Below are positions 43,521-52,917 of a DNA stretch of 64,000 nucleotides, piece by piece. Where the stretch lies: contig NZ_WNKW01000006.1 of NCBI RefSeq assembly GCF_009720775.1, forward strand, positions 248,001 to 312,000, written 5' to 3'. This DNA is from Pseudoduganella danionis (GTDB taxonomy: Bacteria > Pseudomonadota > Gammaproteobacteria > Burkholderiales > Burkholderiaceae_D). Made by a program: the position numbers and the translations under genes. Numbering within the stretch: position 1 is the stretch's first letter; each line of letters starts with the position of its first letter. The notes beneath the pieces were generated by a model that saw nothing but the letters and a program-made list of their open reading frames with translations, made no database searches and was not told where the DNA came from.

Positions 43521-43660
43521 TGTTTTTTCATGGGTTACACTCACACCCAAGTATAGCCGAATTAGGAAAGCAAAAAACTTGCCAGATTAAACATTAGGTG
43601 AAAACATTGGGCGTTGCAAGCCAGCCTGGCCGGTATCACATCGAGTAGAAATGAGTTGAC

Positions 43661-45643
43661 ATGACGTTTACGCCGCTGGAAATCACCCTGTTATTGCTTG
43701 GAAGCGCAGTCCTCGGCGTGGTCGCCTTCCGTATGTTACAGCTACCGCCCATGCTCGGCTATCTGGCCGTGGGCATACTGATCGGTCCGCACGCGCTGGG
43801 GCTGGCGGAAGAAAGCGAAGTCACCCATGCGCTGGCCGAATTCGGCGTGGTGTTCCTGATGTTCTCCATCGGGCTGGAGTTTTCCCTGCCCAAACTGATG
43901 GCCATGCGCAGCATCGTGTTCGGCCTCGGCATGGCGCAGGTAGGCCTGACCATCATCGCCACCATGGTGTTCGGCTGGACCATCAGCACCCAGCTACCGC
44001 CCGAGATCCACCTGGGCTGGCAGACCGCGTTTGCACTCGGTGGCGCGCTGGCCATGTCGTCCACCGCCATCGTGTCGAAAATGCTGACCGAGCGGCTGGA
44101 ACTGGAAAGCGAACATGGGCGCCGCATCATCGGCATCCTGCTATTCCAGGATCTGGCCGTGGTGCCGCTGCTGATCCTGATTCCTTCGCTGGGCCAGCGC
44201 CCCGACGCGCTGGCGGAAACGCTGGCCTGGGCCAGCCTGAAAGCCGTGATCGTGCTGGCCCTGCTGCTGTTTGTCGGCCAGAAGATCGTGCGCACCTGGT
44301 TCACCATCGTGGTCAAGCGCCGCTCGCAGGAACTGTTCATGCTGAACCTGCTGCTGATTACGCTCGGTGCGGCATGGATCACCGAGAAAGCGGGCCTGTC
44401 GCTGGCTCTGGGCGCTTTCGTGGCCGGCATGCTGATCTCGGAGACGGAATACAAGCATCAGGTGGAAGAGGACATCAAACCGTTCCGCGACGTGCTGCTG
44501 GGGCTGTTCTTCATCACCATCGGCATGCTGCTCAACGTCCAGATGGTGCTGCAGCACTGGTGGCTGGTACTGGTGCTGCTGTGCGGCCCCGTGCTGCTCA
44601 AGTTCGCCCTGATCGCCGGTCTGGCCAAGCTGTTCGGCTCTTCCGACGGCGTGTCCATGCGCATCGGTCTGGGGCTGGCACAGGCCGGCGAATTCGGCTT
44701 CGTGTTGCTGAATCTGGCCGGCGGCAGCAAGCTGATCGACCCGTTCATCATACAGGTGGTGCTGGCGTCGATGGTGCTGTCCATGTTGCTGGCGCCCTTC
44801 ATCATCGCCAAGTCCGACCAGATCGTACTGAAGTTCTCCAACAATGAATGGATGATGCAATCGCTGGCCCTGACCAAGATCGCCAGCCGCACCATGTCGA
44901 CCAACAAGCACGTGATCGTGTGCGGATTCGGCCGTAGCGGCCAGAGCCTGGCTACCCTGCTGGCGGAAGAAAACATTGACTACCATGCACTCGACCTCGA
45001 CCCCGAGCGCGTGCAAGAAGCCCAGACGGCCGGCCGCCACGTATCCTACGGCGATGCGGCGCGGCGTGAAAGTCTGGTGGCGGCCGGTATCTACCGTGCC
45101 AGCGCCGTGGTGATCACCTATGCCAGCACACCGTCCGCGCTGAAGGTGCTGCATCTGGTGCATGAGCTGGCCCCTACCCTGCCCGTCATCGTGCGCTCGC
45201 ACGACGATACGGATCTGGACCGGCTGAAGCAGGCCGGTGCGGCCGAAGTGGTGCCGGAATTGATGGAAGGCAGCCTGATGCTGGCCTCGCACGCACTGGT
45301 CATGCTGGGCGTGCCGCTACGGCGCGTGGTGCACCGCGTACAGATGGCGCGTGATGCGCGCTATGCTTCGCTGCGCGGTTATTTCCACGGCGCCAGCGAT
45401 AGCGGCGATGAAGCGGATCTGGAGCGACTGCATTCCGTCACCTTGCCGAGCAGCGCCAGCAGCGTAGGGCAGGCACTGGGCAACATCGCCGTCGAACACA
45501 GCGGCGCTGCCGTCAGCAGCGTACGGCGCGGAAAAACCCAACTGGAAGTTGCGCCCGAACTCGCACTCGAAGCGGGTGATGTGGTGATACTGCGCGGCAC
45601 GGCCAGTGCCGTGCACAAGGCAGAACAGAAGCTGCTGCGCTAG
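43661..45643 (+). CDS. CPA2 monovalent cation:proton antiporter, KefB/KefC-type
   Basis: A 660-residue membrane protein with about 12 transmembrane helices (residues 1-380) carrying FRMLQLPPMLGYLAVGILIG and MSSTAIVSKML. It is followed by a cytoplasmic RCK domain (HVIVCGFGRSGQSLATLLAE near 415) and a TrkA-C domain at the end (VGQALGNIAVEHSGAAVSSV). This is the layout of potassium efflux antiporters controlled by nucleotides or glutathione adducts. No KefF/KefG partner is adjacent. Ion specificity is inferred. The end overlaps the diguanylate cyclase gene tail-to-tail by 4 bp. Confidence 0.92.
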   Translation: MTFTPLEITLLLLGSAVLGVVAFRMLQLPPMLGYLAVGILIGPHALGLAEESEVTHALAEFGVVFLMFSIGLEFSLPKLMAMRSIVFGLGMAQVGLTIIATMVFGWTISTQLPPEIHLGWQTAFALGGALAMSSTAIVSKMLTERLELESEHGRRIIGILLFQDLAVVPLLILIPSLGQRPDALAETLAWASLKAVIVLALLLFVGQKIVRTWFTIVVKRRSQELFMLNLLLITLGAAWITEKAGLSLALGAFVAGMLISETEYKHQVEEDIKPFRDVLLGLFFITIGMLLNVQMVLQHWWLVLVLLCGPVLLKFALIAGLAKLFGSSDGVSMRIGLGLAQAGEFGFVLLNLAGGSKLIDPFIIQVVLASMVLSMLLAPFIIAKSDQIVLKFSNNEWMMQSLALTKIASRTMSTNKHVIVCGFGRSGQSLATLLAEENIDYHALDLDPERVQEAQTAGRHVSYGDAARRESLVAAGIYRASAVVITYASTPSALKVLHLVHELAPTLPVIVRSHDDTDLDRLKQAGAAEVVPELMEGSLMLASHALVMLGVPLRRVVHRVQMARDARYASLRGYFHGASDSGDEADLERLHSVTLPSSASSVGQALGNIAVEHSGAAVSSVRRGKTQLEVAPELALEAGDVVILRGTASAVHKAEQKLLR

Positions 45644-46842
45644 CCGACGTTGCGCAGGCCGGCAGCGGCATCCGCGTCGGCATCGCGGCTGATGACGCGG
45701 TTGCGGCCGTTTTCCTTGGCCACATACAGGCGCGCATCGGCCTGCGCCACCCAGGTACGCGCCACCACGGCCGGATCGCCTTCTGCTTCGCCCGGCGCCA
45801 GACAAGCCACGCCTATCGACACCGTGACCGACAACTGTAGTTCCTGCGACAGCACGATCATGCTGCCGGCCACGCTGGCGCGGATACGTTCGGCCACGAA
45901 AGCAGCGCTATCGAGATCGGCATCGATCAGCAGCACCACGAATTCTTCGCCGCCGAAGCGGGCCAGCGCATCGGAGCTACGCAGCTCGTTCTTGATGCGG
46001 CGCGACACCTCGCGCAGCACATCGTCGCCGCCGCCATGGCCCACCGTATCGTTGACGCGCTTGAAGTGGTCGATATCGATGTACATGAAGGAAATCGGAT
46101 ACTGCTGGCGCCGCGCGCGGGCAATTTCTTCCAGCAGGCGACGATCGATGTAACGGCGGTTGTACACGCCGGTCAGCGAATCCGTCAGACCAATATACTT
46201 GAGCATCTCGTTACTGATCACGTTTTCCAGGCAGATGGCGATGATGGACGCCATGTGCTCGATGAAGTCCGTGCCCAGACTAGGAGTGAAACGGGTAGGA
46301 TCGCAACTGCCCAGATTGAGCGAGCCGATAATCCGCTTGTTGCGCAACAGTGGTACCAGCGCAACACTTTGCAAACCGGCCGGCGGGCGCGGGAAAGCCG
46401 TAGCATGGCGGCGCGCATCATACATGCCTAGCTGCGGACGCGGCGCGGCGGCCTGCGCGTTGCGTGGTGCCAGTTCCAGCCCCATGGCTTCGACCTCCTC
46501 GACGAAGATGAGGCCGGGGAAATCCTCGAACACCACGTCGAGCTTGAGCATCACTTCACGAATATCGGCATCTTCATCAAGCAGCGTTAAAGTTACGCAA
46601 TCGAGTTCCGATATAACCGGTAAGACGCGGAAGATAATGCCTATGAGTTCAGGAAAATTAGCAGCGCCGACGATTTCCAGATCAAACGCCTGATGGCGCG
46701 TCATGATGGAATGGTTGCGCTCCGCCTGCTCGAGCAGATAAGTCATACGCGCGCGCAGCGCCTGGTTCTCGGCCGCCAGCTCCTCCGCTGCCGCGGCAGG
46801 GGTACTGTTAGGCCGTAACTTGCTGGATGCCGTTTGCGTCAT
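45640..46842 (-). CDS. DUF484/GAF-type sensor diguanylate cyclase
   Basis: A 400-residue cytoplasmic protein. An N-terminal coiled coil (AAAAEELAAENQALRARMTY) leads to a DUF484-like GAF domain (about 50-215) and then a GGDEF domain with an intact active site, RFGGEEFVVL near 299. The inhibitory site RxxD lies five residues ahead (RSSD). It should make cyclic di-GMP from GTP, with product inhibition. The metal ligands MYIDIDHFKRVND are present. Its input signal is unknown. Confidence 0.93.
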   Translation of the reverse strand: MTQTASSKLRPNSTPAAAAEELAAENQALRARMTYLLEQAERNHSIMTRHQAFDLEIVGAANFPELIGIIFRVLPVISELDCVTLTLLDEDADIREVMLKLDVVFEDFPGLIFVEEVEAMGLELAPRNAQAAAPRPQLGMYDARRHATAFPRPPAGLQSVALVPLLRNKRIIGSLNLGSCDPTRFTPSLGTDFIEHMASIIAICLENVISNEMLKYIGLTDSLTGVYNRRYIDRRLLEEIARARRQQYPISFMYIDIDHFKRVNDTVGHGGGDDVLREVSRRIKNELRSSDALARFGGEEFVVLLIDADLDSAAFVAERIRASVAGSMIVLSQELQLSVTVSIGVACLAPGEAEGDPAVVARTWVAQADARLYVAKENGRNRVISRDADADAAAGLRNVG

Positions 46843-46924
46843 AAATGCCCTTACTCACCTGATTTCTTGCCAAATGCCACATTACGCCAAGTTTTGCCAC
46901 TTGTAAATTCGGCGGCGCCTTCAC

Positions 46925-46953
46925 ACTTCGGGGTCAGGTCTGTCATTCGGACA
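46925..46953 (+). repeat. Solo copy of the dispersed repeat
   Basis: ACTTCGGGGTCAGGTCTGTC followed by ATTCGGACA matches the 36.7-kb arms with one or two differences. No inverted partner is close by. It lies 50 bp after the MOSC gene stop, again beside a 3' end. Confidence 0.75.
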
Positions 46954-47002
46954 TGCGTGACGCTCGATTGATCTGCCGCAGCAGCCCTTCACAGCGATCA
47001 GG

Positions 47003-47848
47003 CTAAAACGCCAGCGTGACTTCTATCTGCTGTCCCACACGGAGTACCTGTCCTGCACCGGCCAGCACCAGACAATTCATGCCGAAACATAGCGCGCCTT
47101 CGAGTTCCGGCTTGGCGCGGAAACTCTGCATGATATCGAGCGGATCCGGCCCCACCACGCCACTATCCTGATCGACCGAAGGCATGGGGCAGCGCGGACA
47201 GGGTTTGACGGGCTTGAGCACGGCCTCGCCTAGGGCAAAGGTTTCCGTATAGTCTTCGTCAAAGGCTTCGATGCCGTCCACCACCACGTTGGGGCGGAAG
47301 CGGTTCATCGGCAAGGCTGCACGCCCGGCTTGCCGCAGGCGCTGATTGAGTTCGTCGAGCGAGGCCTGGCTGATCAGCAGCACAGGATAGCCATCGGAGA
47401 ATAAGGTGGTGGCCGCGATGCCGCCGCTCCAGGTCTGGCTGACAGCACGCTCGGCCTGCGGATGGAACCGGGCCAGCCGGCACGGTACGCCCAGCACGGC
47501 ACTGAACCAGTCGGATGCCTGCTGGCCGCCATCACTCGCCAGCACTTGATCTTCCCACACGTGCACCGTCAGCGTAGCGCCACCCGTGCTGCGAGCCAGC
47601 GGCAACTGCAAGGCCGGCATGTCCGGCGCGCTGAGCACCAGCTGATCGTCCGCCAGTTGCGGCCGGATCAGCGCCATGCGCGGGTATTCACGCTGGGTCA
47701 GACAAACGCCGGAAGGGTCGACGACCGCCCATTCACGGTCGCCTATGCCCGCGTGCTGCAGGCCTTGTACGGTCAGCGTTGCCTGCTGCAAGGACAGGCC
47801 ACCACAGGACTTCACCGGATACAGGATCAAGGACGACAGGGTGGCCAT
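47003..47848 (-). CDS. MOSC domain-containing protein (YcbX-like)
   Basis: 281 residues with an N-terminal beta-barrel (LSSLILYPVKSCGGLSLQQA) and a MOSC domain (about 110-280) with MNRFRPNVVVDGIEAFDEDY and CPRCPMPSVDQDSGVVGPDP, where the Cys is likely to bind a molybdenum cofactor sulfur. Related YcbX and mARC proteins reduce N-hydroxylated compounds. The C-terminal ferredoxin domain of E. coli YcbX is absent, so a separate electron donor would be needed. Confidence 0.9.
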   Translation of the reverse strand: MATLSSLILYPVKSCGGLSLQQATLTVQGLQHAGIGDREWAVVDPSGVCLTQREYPRMALIRPQLADDQLVLSAPDMPALQLPLARSTGGATLTVHVWEDQVLASDGGQQASDWFSAVLGVPCRLARFHPQAERAVSQTWSGGIAATTLFSDGYPVLLISQASLDELNQRLRQAGRAALPMNRFRPNVVVDGIEAFDEDYTETFALGEAVLKPVKPCPRCPMPSVDQDSGVVGPDPLDIMQSFRAKPELEGALCFGMNCLVLAGAGQVLRVGQQIEVTLAF

Positions 47849-47856
47849 GATGCTCC

Positions 47857-49563
47857 TTACTCCGCGCTGGCAGCAGCTTTAGGTGGACGCGGTTTGCGTG
47901 GCGCCGGTTTGCGTGCCGGCTTGGGTGATGCGGCTTTCGCTTCGGCGCCCTCGCCTGCCGGTGCGGCGGCGGCTGGCGAGACTTTTGCTGCGGCAGGCGC
48001 CGCTGCTGCCGACGCCGGAGCAGCAGGTGCTGCCGCCTGGGCTACCGGCGCTGCGGAAGCAGCCGGCTTGGCTGCCGGCTTGGCTTTGTGGCGCGGACTT
48101 TTCTTGGCGGCGCCATCACGCTGCTGCGGCGCTGGTTTCGATACAGCCCCTGCGCCTTCCGCCTTCGCCGCTGCTGGCACTTCCGGTTTCGCAACAACAG
48201 GTGCTTCCGGCTTGGCCGCTAGCGCGGCTTCCGCCTTCGCTGCAGCCGGCGCCTCGGGTTTCGATACGGCGGGCGCATCGCTGCGCGACTCCGCCACCGC
48301 CTCAGGCTTAGCCTCCCCCTGCTGCTCGGTCTTCTGCTTGTTGGCAGCTTTCACCTTGCGCGCTGGCGGCTTGGTACCATTTTTCTTCTTCGCCGGTGCA
48401 GCGGCCTGCGTTGCAGCCGTCGCGCCCGCAGTCTCGGCTGCAGACTCCTGCAGCGATTCCGCCACAGGCGCAGCGGCTGGCACCATTGCGACCTCGGCGA
48501 CCTGTACCGCTTCCGGCTGACTCACTGGAGTCATAGCAGCGCCATCGTCTGCACCGGCCGATTCTGCGCCCGGCGATACCTGTCCCGCGCGGGCCTGGCG
48601 TTCAGCCTGGCGAATGGCAAAGCGCTCGGCCGCCGTGCGGCCACGGTTGCGGCTGCGGCGCGATTCCGGCTTGGCGCCCTCGCCTTCAGCCGGCTGCACG
48701 CCATCATTGGCAATGGCCTCGCCAACTACCGCCGCAGGCATAGGCACGCCGCTACCACGGTAGACGTAGGCACCGGATTTTTCGTCACGGCCGAATTCGA
48801 GCAGGCCACGCGCCTTGCATTCCTCGATCAGATTGCCGAAGGTGCGGAAGCCATAATAGGACTCGCTAAAGTCCGGCTTACGGCGCTTGATGGCTTCCTT
48901 CAGTACGGATGCCCAGATCTTGCCGCTATCACCGCGTTCCAGCACCAGCGCTTCAAACGTATCGATGGCGATTTCCACCGCCTGATTGCGGCGCTTGTCC
49001 ATTTCTTCGCGGCGCGCGCGTTCCTCTTCCGGCGTACGTTTGACGGCCTGACGGTTTTCGCTGGCGTCGCGCTTGGCGCGGCGGCTTTCGCGTACCAGAT
49101 CATCGTAGAAAATGAATTCGTCGCAGTTAGCCACCAGCAGATCCGACGTCGATTGCTTGACGCCCACGCCGATCACCTTCTTGGCGTTTTCGCGCAGCTT
49201 GGACACCAGCGGTGAGAAGTCCGAATCGCCCGAGATGATGACGAAGGTATCCACGTGCGACTTGGTGTAGCACAGGTCCAGCGCATCGACCACCATGCGG
49301 ATGTCGGCCGAGTTCTTGCCCGACAGACGCACATGCGGAATTTCGATCAGCTCGAAATTGGCCTCGTGCATGGGCGCTTTAAAACCCTTGTAGCGGTCCC
49401 AGTCGCAATAGGCTTTCTTGACCACGATGCTGCCCTTGAGCAGCAGGCGTTCCAGCACGGGCTTGATATCGAATTTATCGTAGTTGGCGTCACGCACACC
49501 GAGCGCGACGTTTTCGAAGTCGCAAAACAGCGCCATGCTGACGTTTTCGTTGGAAGAAGCCAT
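47857..49563 (-). CDS. NYN domain (LabA-like) ribonuclease with OST-HTH domain
   Basis: 568 residues. The NYN domain is about 1-160 with ALFCDFENVALGVRD, KNSADIRMVVDALDLCYTKS and FVIISGDSDFSPLVSKLREN, the acidic residues of a PIN-like nuclease. An OST-HTH/LOTUS domain (about 210-270) follows: WASVLKEAIKRRKPDFSESY. The last 270 residues are Ala/Pro/Lys-rich with many KPEAP repeats, probably disordered and basic, suited to RNA binding. Prokaryotic NYN/OST-HTH proteins are predicted RNA-degrading or RNA-binding factors; targets are unknown. Confidence 0.88.
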   Translation of the reverse strand: MASSNENVSMALFCDFENVALGVRDANYDKFDIKPVLERLLLKGSIVVKKAYCDWDRYKGFKAPMHEANFELIEIPHVRLSGKNSADIRMVVDALDLCYTKSHVDTFVIISGDSDFSPLVSKLRENAKKVIGVGVKQSTSDLLVANCDEFIFYDDLVRESRRAKRDASENRQAVKRTPEEERARREEMDKRRNQAVEIAIDTFEALVLERGDSGKIWASVLKEAIKRRKPDFSESYYGFRTFGNLIEECKARGLLEFGRDEKSGAYVYRGSGVPMPAAVVGEAIANDGVQPAEGEGAKPESRRSRNRGRTAAERFAIRQAERQARAGQVSPGAESAGADDGAAMTPVSQPEAVQVAEVAMVPAAAPVAESLQESAAETAGATAATQAAAPAKKKNGTKPPARKVKAANKQKTEQQGEAKPEAVAESRSDAPAVSKPEAPAAAKAEAALAAKPEAPVVAKPEVPAAAKAEGAGAVSKPAPQQRDGAAKKSPRHKAKPAAKPAASAAPVAQAAAPAAPASAAAAPAAAKVSPAAAAPAGEGAEAKAASPKPARKPAPRKPRPPKAAASAE

Positions 49564-49683
49564 GAAGTTTTTTTTCTAGTGATGGGTGTAGCAGATGACG
49601 AGGACAGTCCCTGCGGACTGGCGCTTGATCGGAGCAGGGCTCCGCCTATGCGGCGATTATACCCAACAAACCTGGCCCAGCGC

Positions 49684-50487
49684 TTAACGGCACAGCTTGC
49701 GCTGGGCCTCGCTGGCGCCGGACTGGCGCGGCACGATGTGCTTGCAGGTATCAAACTCCTGCTGCCACTGGCGATCCGTGAGCAAGGCCGCGCTCTGCTG
49801 GTTGAGGAAGGCCAGCAACTGAGGCTGGTTGGGCGCCATAAAGAAAGCCCGCTCGAACACCGTCCGGGGACGGGCCGACAGATACAGCCAGCTATCGAGA
49901 TCGGGATACAACTGACGCATGCTAGGCATGGAACTGGCCTGCAGAAACGCCACCGCTACGCGGCGCTGCTGCAGCTTGAGCAGATTACGCGCTTCGCTAT
50001 CGGCGTCATCCTTGCTCACCAGTCCCGCCTGCAGCAACGCGTCGAAATCCTTGTAGGAAAAGCCTTCCACCGTGCCGATGCGCTGACCATGCAGCGAGGC
50101 ATCGCCCTGATATTCGAACGGCGCACTGCGCAGCGAGGCCACCATATTCGCATCGACCATGTAGTAGCGGCTCCAGCTCTGGCGCGCGCCCTCGGCGCCG
50201 AACCAGCGCGGATTGGCCCAGGCCACCACTCCCTGCCACTGAGGCTGGCTAAGCATCATCTGCAGACGGCGCCGAGGCAACTGGGTGGCAATGAACTGGT
50301 AACGTCCGGCCGAACGCTGGCTCAACCAATCGGCCATTTTTTCACTGAGGTTGCCGGGCATGCCGACCGCGAAGGTCGGCCCCGGATAGTAGACATACAG
50401 GGGGATGGTCTGGACAGCCAGCGCCAGCCGCCATGGCAAACACAGCGCCATACAAGCCAGCCAGCCCCGGATGCGTACCTTTGTCAT
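49684..50487 (-). CDS. Periplasmic substrate-binding protein, divergent SBP_bac_3 type
   Basis: A 267-residue secreted protein with a hydrophobic signal (GWLACMALCLPWRLALAVQ). It has SEKMADWLSQRSAGRYQFIA, LSQPQWQGVVAWANPRWFG and GQRIGTVEGFSYKDFDALLQ in the order of this fold. No transporter genes lie nearby, and it may serve in sensing or be a remnant of a lost system. It has the same orientation as the NYN gene but a 120-bp gap. The CAGTCC/GGACTG hairpin at 49605-49620 lies between them. Confidence 0.75.
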   Translation of the reverse strand: MTKVRIRGWLACMALCLPWRLALAVQTIPLYVYYPGPTFAVGMPGNLSEKMADWLSQRSAGRYQFIATQLPRRRLQMMLSQPQWQGVVAWANPRWFGAEGARQSWSRYYMVDANMVASLRSAPFEYQGDASLHGQRIGTVEGFSYKDFDALLQAGLVSKDDADSEARNLLKLQQRRVAVAFLQASSMPSMRQLYPDLDSWLYLSARPRTVFERAFFMAPNQPQLLAFLNQQSAALLTDRQWQQEFDTCKHIVPRQSGASEAQRKLCR

Positions 50488-50555
50488 GCTGGCAATACTA
50501 CCACGCTCGATGACGCGCGGCGCATGGACGTGCGCCGCCGCAACACCATTCCTTC

Positions 50556-52559
50556 CTAGGCAGTGGCATCCAGTGCGCGGCCAGCACGGCGTGCCAGTTT
50601 CAGCCGCTGTTTAATCACGGTGTGGACCGGTATTTTGCTACCCAACTGGAACACCTGCACGGAATCCGACAGGAAGGTGGCACGCTCCTCCAGCGACATC
50701 ACGGCGGCAGCAATTTCCTCCACCATGGCCGCATTCTCCTGCGTGCTGGCATCCACCTCGCGTACCGAAGCGGCCATTTGATTGATCTGCTGTGCCTGCT
50801 TATTCGAGTCCAGCGTGATCTGGTCCATGATGGCATTCACACGCTGGACCGACTGCACGATCTCGCTCATGGTGCTGCCGGCCGCATTCACGAAGCGCGC
50901 GCCCTCATCAACGTCGCCTATCGATGTGCGGATCAGATCGCCGATTTCCTTGGCAGCACTGCTACTGCGCTGAGCCAGACTGCGTACTTCCGACGCCACC
51001 ACGGCGAAGCCCCGGCCCTGTTCGCCTGCACGGGCCGCTTCCACTGCCGCATTCAGTGCCAGAATATTGGTCTGGAATGCGATACCTTCGATTACCTGGG
51101 TAATCTCGCCTATCTTGCGCGAGGACTGGGTGATTTTTTCCATCATGGCCACCGCATTCGACACTGTCTGCTCACCGCTGCTAGCCACATTAAAGGCAGA
51201 CAGCGCCAGCTCGTCCGCCATTTTGGCATTGCTCAGGTTGTGCGCAACGGCCTGATCCAGTGCATCCATATTCGACGACGCCTGCTGCACCGTGCCGGCA
51301 ATGCGCGCGCCGCGCTGGGCCAGATCATTATTGCCGGCGGCAATTTCCGATGCGGCCAAGCTGATGGACTCGGCCGAAACCCGTACCCCTGCCACGATCT
51401 GGTGCAGCTTGCCTACGCTACCGCGCACCATATTGATGGCGGCCGTGACTTCATCCTTGCCGCTGGCCGCCGTGCTATCGCTGAGGTCGCCATCACCCAT
51501 GCGCTCGACCCGGCGCGTGATGGCATTCAGGCCACTCAGGCTGGCCAGATAGAAGCTCACCAGTGCATAGGTCGCCACCGACAGGGCCAGCACCACGCCA
51601 ACCAGCATGGTGTTACGCATCATGCGCAGGCGCATAACGCGGCCTTCCAGCGCGGTTTCCAGTCCGTCCAGAATCTGCTTGGTCAGCGCGGCATTTGCCG
51701 TAATTACCTTGCTGCCGTCAGCGTAGATGCGGGAAGGCACTGCGCTGACGGATTTCACCACGGTTGCACTAATCTGCTCCAGATAGGCATCGGCAGCAGC
51801 CAGCGGTGCCTGATCGATTTTGGCCAGTACCGCCGGATTGGCTTTACCAGCGCGCAGCAGCTCATCGCGCGTATCGTCGATCTCGTTGCGCAGCAGCGCC
51901 AGATAGCCGGCAATGCGCACCAGCGTGGCCTGAGCCTGATCGGGCCGGGCCGCAACATAAGTCACCAGCCCGCGCAATGGCGCCAACTGTTCGGTAATCA
52001 GCGGCATCTTGTCCGTGCCCGACAGCATGAGGTAATACGAATCTTCGTCGGGGTCCAGCGCCAGTTGCGAACCATCGGAAATGCTGCGCCGCACCGCTGT
52101 CAGTGCACGGTTGAGCGGCGCGTACTTGGCCGTAATCTGGGCCGTATCGCTATACGAACTGGCCAGCGCCTGTTGCCACAGGCCTTGCGCTTCTTTCAGT
52201 AGTGGCAGCAGCCGGAACGGATCTTCCTGCTCCAGATCTTTCTGCATGCTGGCAAACTGGGTACGCACCTGCTCGGCGGCGGCCTGCATCTCGGCCGGGT
52301 TTTCCGTTTCGAGCAACTTCAGCAGCGATTGCCCGCGGTGCTGCAGGCTGCTATTCATCAGCGCATTGACCTGGCGGTGGTAGCGTATCCCCGTCTGCTC
52401 CTTGAGAGCGAAATCGATATCCTGATTGGCATTGCTTACGTAAAGGAACAGCAGCATTAGCAGCGGTATCAGCAGAGCAACAACGATCAGCGCGAACTTG
52501 GTAGGCATGCGCAACTGACGCATCAGGCGCTTACCGGGAGCAAAAAAAGTAGCCAGCAT
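50556..52559 (-). CDS. Methyl-accepting chemotaxis protein
   Basis: About 667 residues from the ATG at 52559 (MLATFFAPGKRLMRQLRMPT). TM1 (about 22-43) precedes a large periplasmic domain of about 285 residues, TM2 (MLVGVVLALSVATYALVSFY), a HAMP domain and the signalling domain with IAFQTNILALNAAVEAARAG and GFAVVASEVRSLAQRSSSAA. The sensor is much longer than in the first receptor in this window. A GTG at 52604 would extend the N terminus. There is no CheR-binding tail. Ligand unknown. Confidence 0.93.
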   Translation of the reverse strand: MLATFFAPGKRLMRQLRMPTKFALIVVALLIPLLMLLFLYVSNANQDIDFALKEQTGIRYHRQVNALMNSSLQHRGQSLLKLLETENPAEMQAAAEQVRTQFASMQKDLEQEDPFRLLPLLKEAQGLWQQALASSYSDTAQITAKYAPLNRALTAVRRSISDGSQLALDPDEDSYYLMLSGTDKMPLITEQLAPLRGLVTYVAARPDQAQATLVRIAGYLALLRNEIDDTRDELLRAGKANPAVLAKIDQAPLAAADAYLEQISATVVKSVSAVPSRIYADGSKVITANAALTKQILDGLETALEGRVMRLRMMRNTMLVGVVLALSVATYALVSFYLASLSGLNAITRRVERMGDGDLSDSTAASGKDEVTAAINMVRGSVGKLHQIVAGVRVSAESISLAASEIAAGNNDLAQRGARIAGTVQQASSNMDALDQAVAHNLSNAKMADELALSAFNVASSGEQTVSNAVAMMEKITQSSRKIGEITQVIEGIAFQTNILALNAAVEAARAGEQGRGFAVVASEVRSLAQRSSSAAKEIGDLIRTSIGDVDEGARFVNAAGSTMSEIVQSVQRVNAIMDQITLDSNKQAQQINQMAASVREVDASTQENAAMVEEIAAAVMSLEERATFLSDSVQVFQLGSKIPVHTVIKQRLKLARRAGRALDATA

Positions 52560-52604
52560 TGCGAGAGAGATTCCGGGAACAGGTGGCGGTGCAGGGTCTG
52601 GCAC

Positions 52605-52860
52605 CAGAGGTCATTGCACCAGCTTATGGCCAGGCAAACGGAAATCCGCGATGGGGCGGAGGGCAACCACCAGTTCGGGGCGGGGAAGGTCAGACCTGCG
52701 GGCGCAGGACTCTGGAGATGTCGCTCACTGAATGATACCTAAGTGCTTTTTGGAAATATATACAATCGATTGCCACAGTAAAAAAAATGTCGTTTTTTTC
52801 AAAATATAAATTTTTGTGTCGTCTTTTTATCTCTGTCGCCGGATGATTATTAAGTTTTAG
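52605..52860. other. Intergenic region upstream of the chemoreceptor
   Basis: No supported gene. A minus-strand ORF at 52690-52902 overlaps the ychF terminator and has no family. The part 52740-52860 is AT-rich and could contain the chemoreceptor promoter. No clear -10/-35 pair was identified. Confidence 0.4.
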
Positions 52861-52865
52861 GCAAT

Positions 52866-52889
52866 AAAAAACCCCGGCATGCCGGGGTT
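52866..52889 (-). terminator. Terminator of ychF
   Basis: AACCCCGGCATGCCGGGGTT is a perfect 20-bp palindrome followed by a T tract on the minus strand (TTTTTATT). It lies 28 bp past the ychF stop codon. Confidence 0.9.
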
Positions 52890-52917
52890 GGGTCTGGCGC
52901 AAAAACCAGAATCGGAC

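Noticed and set aside
52690..52902. A 70-residue minus-strand ORF after ychF
   Set aside because: It begins inside the ychF terminator and lacks coding character.
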